64,000 bases of DNA from Chamaecrista fasciculata. Taxonomy: Eukaryota; Streptophyta; Magnoliopsida; Fabales; Fabaceae. Positions 62,281 to 64,000 of this stretch are shown here, piece by piece. Every line of letters begins with the position of its first letter. The first letter of the stretch is position 1. The notes under the pieces are model-generated. The model was not told the origin of the DNA. It did not search any database and was given only the letters and a program-made list of their open reading frames with translations. The stretch covers positions 25,582 to 89,581 of the forward strand of contig QANZ01020598.1 of NCBI GenBank assembly GCA_003254925.1. The letters are read 5' to 3'. The position numbers and the translations under genes were made by a program.

Positions 62281-62285
62281 TATGT

Positions 62286-63029
62286 CATATGTATTTTTAT
62301 TTTTTTATTATTTATTATGTTAAAGTTACAAAAAATTAATTTTATATTTTGAAATTTACAAATATATGTCATATGAATATGGTATGGGTGTTAGACATGA
62401 ACACGTGTCCGACGCAATAACACGCCATCAAAATAAAATATCTTTCCTTCATATTAATATCTCAAAGAGCATCTATATAAAAAAAAAACTATTGTTACAA
62501 TAATTTTTTTTTCTCCCTCCTAATGTCATTTTGGGGAAAAAAAACAGTTTATTTAATTTAAATTTAACTGACATATATTACATTTTTTTTGGTAGAACAT
62601 ATATTACATTTTGTTTCATGTTATCATGTATAAAAATTTTTTTTACATTTTTTTTTTCTATCATCGATCTTAAATTACTATTTAGAATACTAAAGGCACG
62701 TCAACAAATTTCAACAAATTATTAATAAAAGCTGATAGAATGAACTAAATTACTTTAAACAAAAAATTGGAAATTTAATTACAAAATCTAAAAGTATATA
62801 GATCAAACTAGAAATTAAGCAATAGTATAAGGATAAAGGACTAAATAATAAGATCAAAATGATCACTTCATGAATTATACAATGATTACAATCACATACA
62901 ATCACATATAGGAAGCAGTCACCTTTAGTGAATGACTCATTAAATCTCTAAAGTCGATATTATTGATAGGGTTTTAAACTATTCACTCCCTGACTCGAAT
63001 GAGATTAGTCTTCATTTTTCCTAGCCATT
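62286..63029. other. Intergenic stretch
   Basis: AT-rich; no gene or element recognised. Confidence 0.45.
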
Positions 63030-63290
63030 GTCGCTATTCAAGATCATCGTCGTTGTCGTCTTTGCCATTGTTCATGGTCATCGTTGTTGTCAATGTTCAT
63101 GACCATCATTGTTGTCGCTGTTTATGACCATCATTGTTGTCATTGTTTATGACCATCATTGTTGTCGCTGCTCATGACCATTGTCGTCGCCACAGTTCAT
63201 CACCATTGTTGTTGCCGCTGTTCATGACCACTTTCATTGTCGTTGTTCATGAACATCGCCATCGTCGCCTTTGTCGTTCACCACTGTTCA
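63030..63290. repeat. 25-bp minisatellite, about ten units
   Basis: The unit is close to ATTGTTGTCGCTGTTTATGACCATC with GTC/GTT variation. The middle units (63105-63180) keep an exact 25-bp spacing. The period is not a multiple of three, so the open frame across it is not evidence for a protein. Confidence 0.85.
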
Positions 63291-64000
63291 TGTGGCACAA
63301 TGTGGGTCGTCGGATTCGATGAATGGCTCAGATTATTTGGATGGTAGGGACAACACATGAAAATTATGGTAGAGGATCCCATGCCAAGAAACTCATGGTT
63401 TCACCAAAAAAACATATCGGAAGCCGTCCATTTAGATCAAAGAAAAAAAGTTCATTAGAATCTTGATTACATGGATAAACCAATTAATCTTTTATGTTAA
63501 TTTTGTTCACTTAATCATTATTTAGCATGGTTAAATCATTTTCACCGAAGACTTGTAGATATTTGTCCGTAACTCATTTGTCTACATTTTTCTATGAAAA
63601 CACCTTATTTTGATGATTACACAATCCATTTATGTTAGATTTCGTAACTTTTTGTTTTTTGGTTGCTTTTGTTTCAATTTCTCTCAAGTTGCTTTTTCTA
63701 AGCTGTGTTACGAGTATAACATTTCTCACATTTTTTACTACAAGGTTAGACTAATTATAAAGACTGTACATATAAAGAAGGTTGTGAAGAAGTTTGGAGT
63801 TAAACTAATTATGAGATTAATTTGAAATTGAATGAATTTTACTTTTCTTGAGTTTTGATTGTTCCTCTAATTTTCTTAGATGGATTATATTAGAGGCCCC
63901 TAATTATGTTCCGTTCTTGTTTGATGTTTAGACTAGTAATATTAACATTATTTTATTTTTCAAAGTGAGAAAAAAATTTTTGATTTAGCCACAACCCTTG

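Larger units (their letters stand above)
56508..63950. repeat. Segmental duplication, copy B (with ferritin B)
   Basis: Homologous blocks with copy A: 56508-59210, 59245-59405 and 63610-63940. Between the last two lie 4.2 kb not in copy A, including a hAT-like element and a solo LTR. The left border is set by AAAACTTGATTAGAATTC, shared with 36273. Confidence 0.85.

Noticed and set aside
63134-63322. Open frame of 62 codons with a repeated His/Val-rich pattern
   Set aside because: It arises from a 25-bp minisatellite whose period is not a multiple of three.

Overview
This window is nuclear DNA from a flowering plant, most likely a eudicot. The evidence is GT-AG introns of plant size, a plastid-targeted ferritin, a plant-type ribosomal protein promoter, MULE transposons carrying a plant mobile domain gene, and plant L1, RTE and Ty3/gypsy relics. 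I cannot name the species. Three isolated N characters (20658, 42210, 51059) show it comes from an assembly with joins.

Layout. 1-4190: two partial Copia-like LTR ends, then a broken Ty3/gypsy pol region with a 3' LTR-like stretch. 5429-13686 (minus): a 14-exon mitochondrial-type beta-ketoacyl-ACP synthase gene that looks dead (in-frame stop, 5-bp deletion, lost splice acceptor), with a SINE and an RTE LINE stub in its big intron. 13907-16604: a short non-autonomous LINE insertion and an L1 ORF1-like relic. 16605-24843: an 8.2-kb Mutator-like element (MULE1) with a PB1/MURA transposase gene, a convergent plant-mobile-domain (PMD) gene, and six palindromes near each end. 24844-28546: another copy of the LINE leader and three non-autonomous DNA elements. 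28780-31395: an intact ribosomal protein eS4 (RPS4) gene with site II and telo-box promoter motifs. 32363-34041: a 202-bp tandem repeat and a hairpin MITE. 34543-35426: a two-exon gene for a 92-residue protein I do not recognise.

36266-63950 is built on a segmental duplication. Each half has an apparently intact 8-exon ferritin gene on the minus strand (36498-38491 and 56737-58805). Each gene has, 230-280 bp upstream of its ATG, a near-match to the iron-dependent regulatory sequence (IDRS) next to a P1BS-like site. The halves have since diverged through insertions: a MULE-type MITE with a solo LTR nested in it, a foldback hairpin, a second MULE (MULE2, 41795-48011) with a solo LTR inside it, a head-to-head LTR pair, a young 5'-truncated L1 that split a UDP-glycosyltransferase-like exon, and a 180-bp tandem array next to a pseudouridine-synthase-like fragment.

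The expressed host genes I would trust are RPS4 and the two ferritins, with the 92-residue gene as a likely fourth. Everything else is mobile-element debris or decayed genes. The most interesting pattern is that two sequence-unrelated MULEs share one plan: PB1/MURA transposase, convergent PMD gene, and element-specific palindrome clusters just inside both ends.
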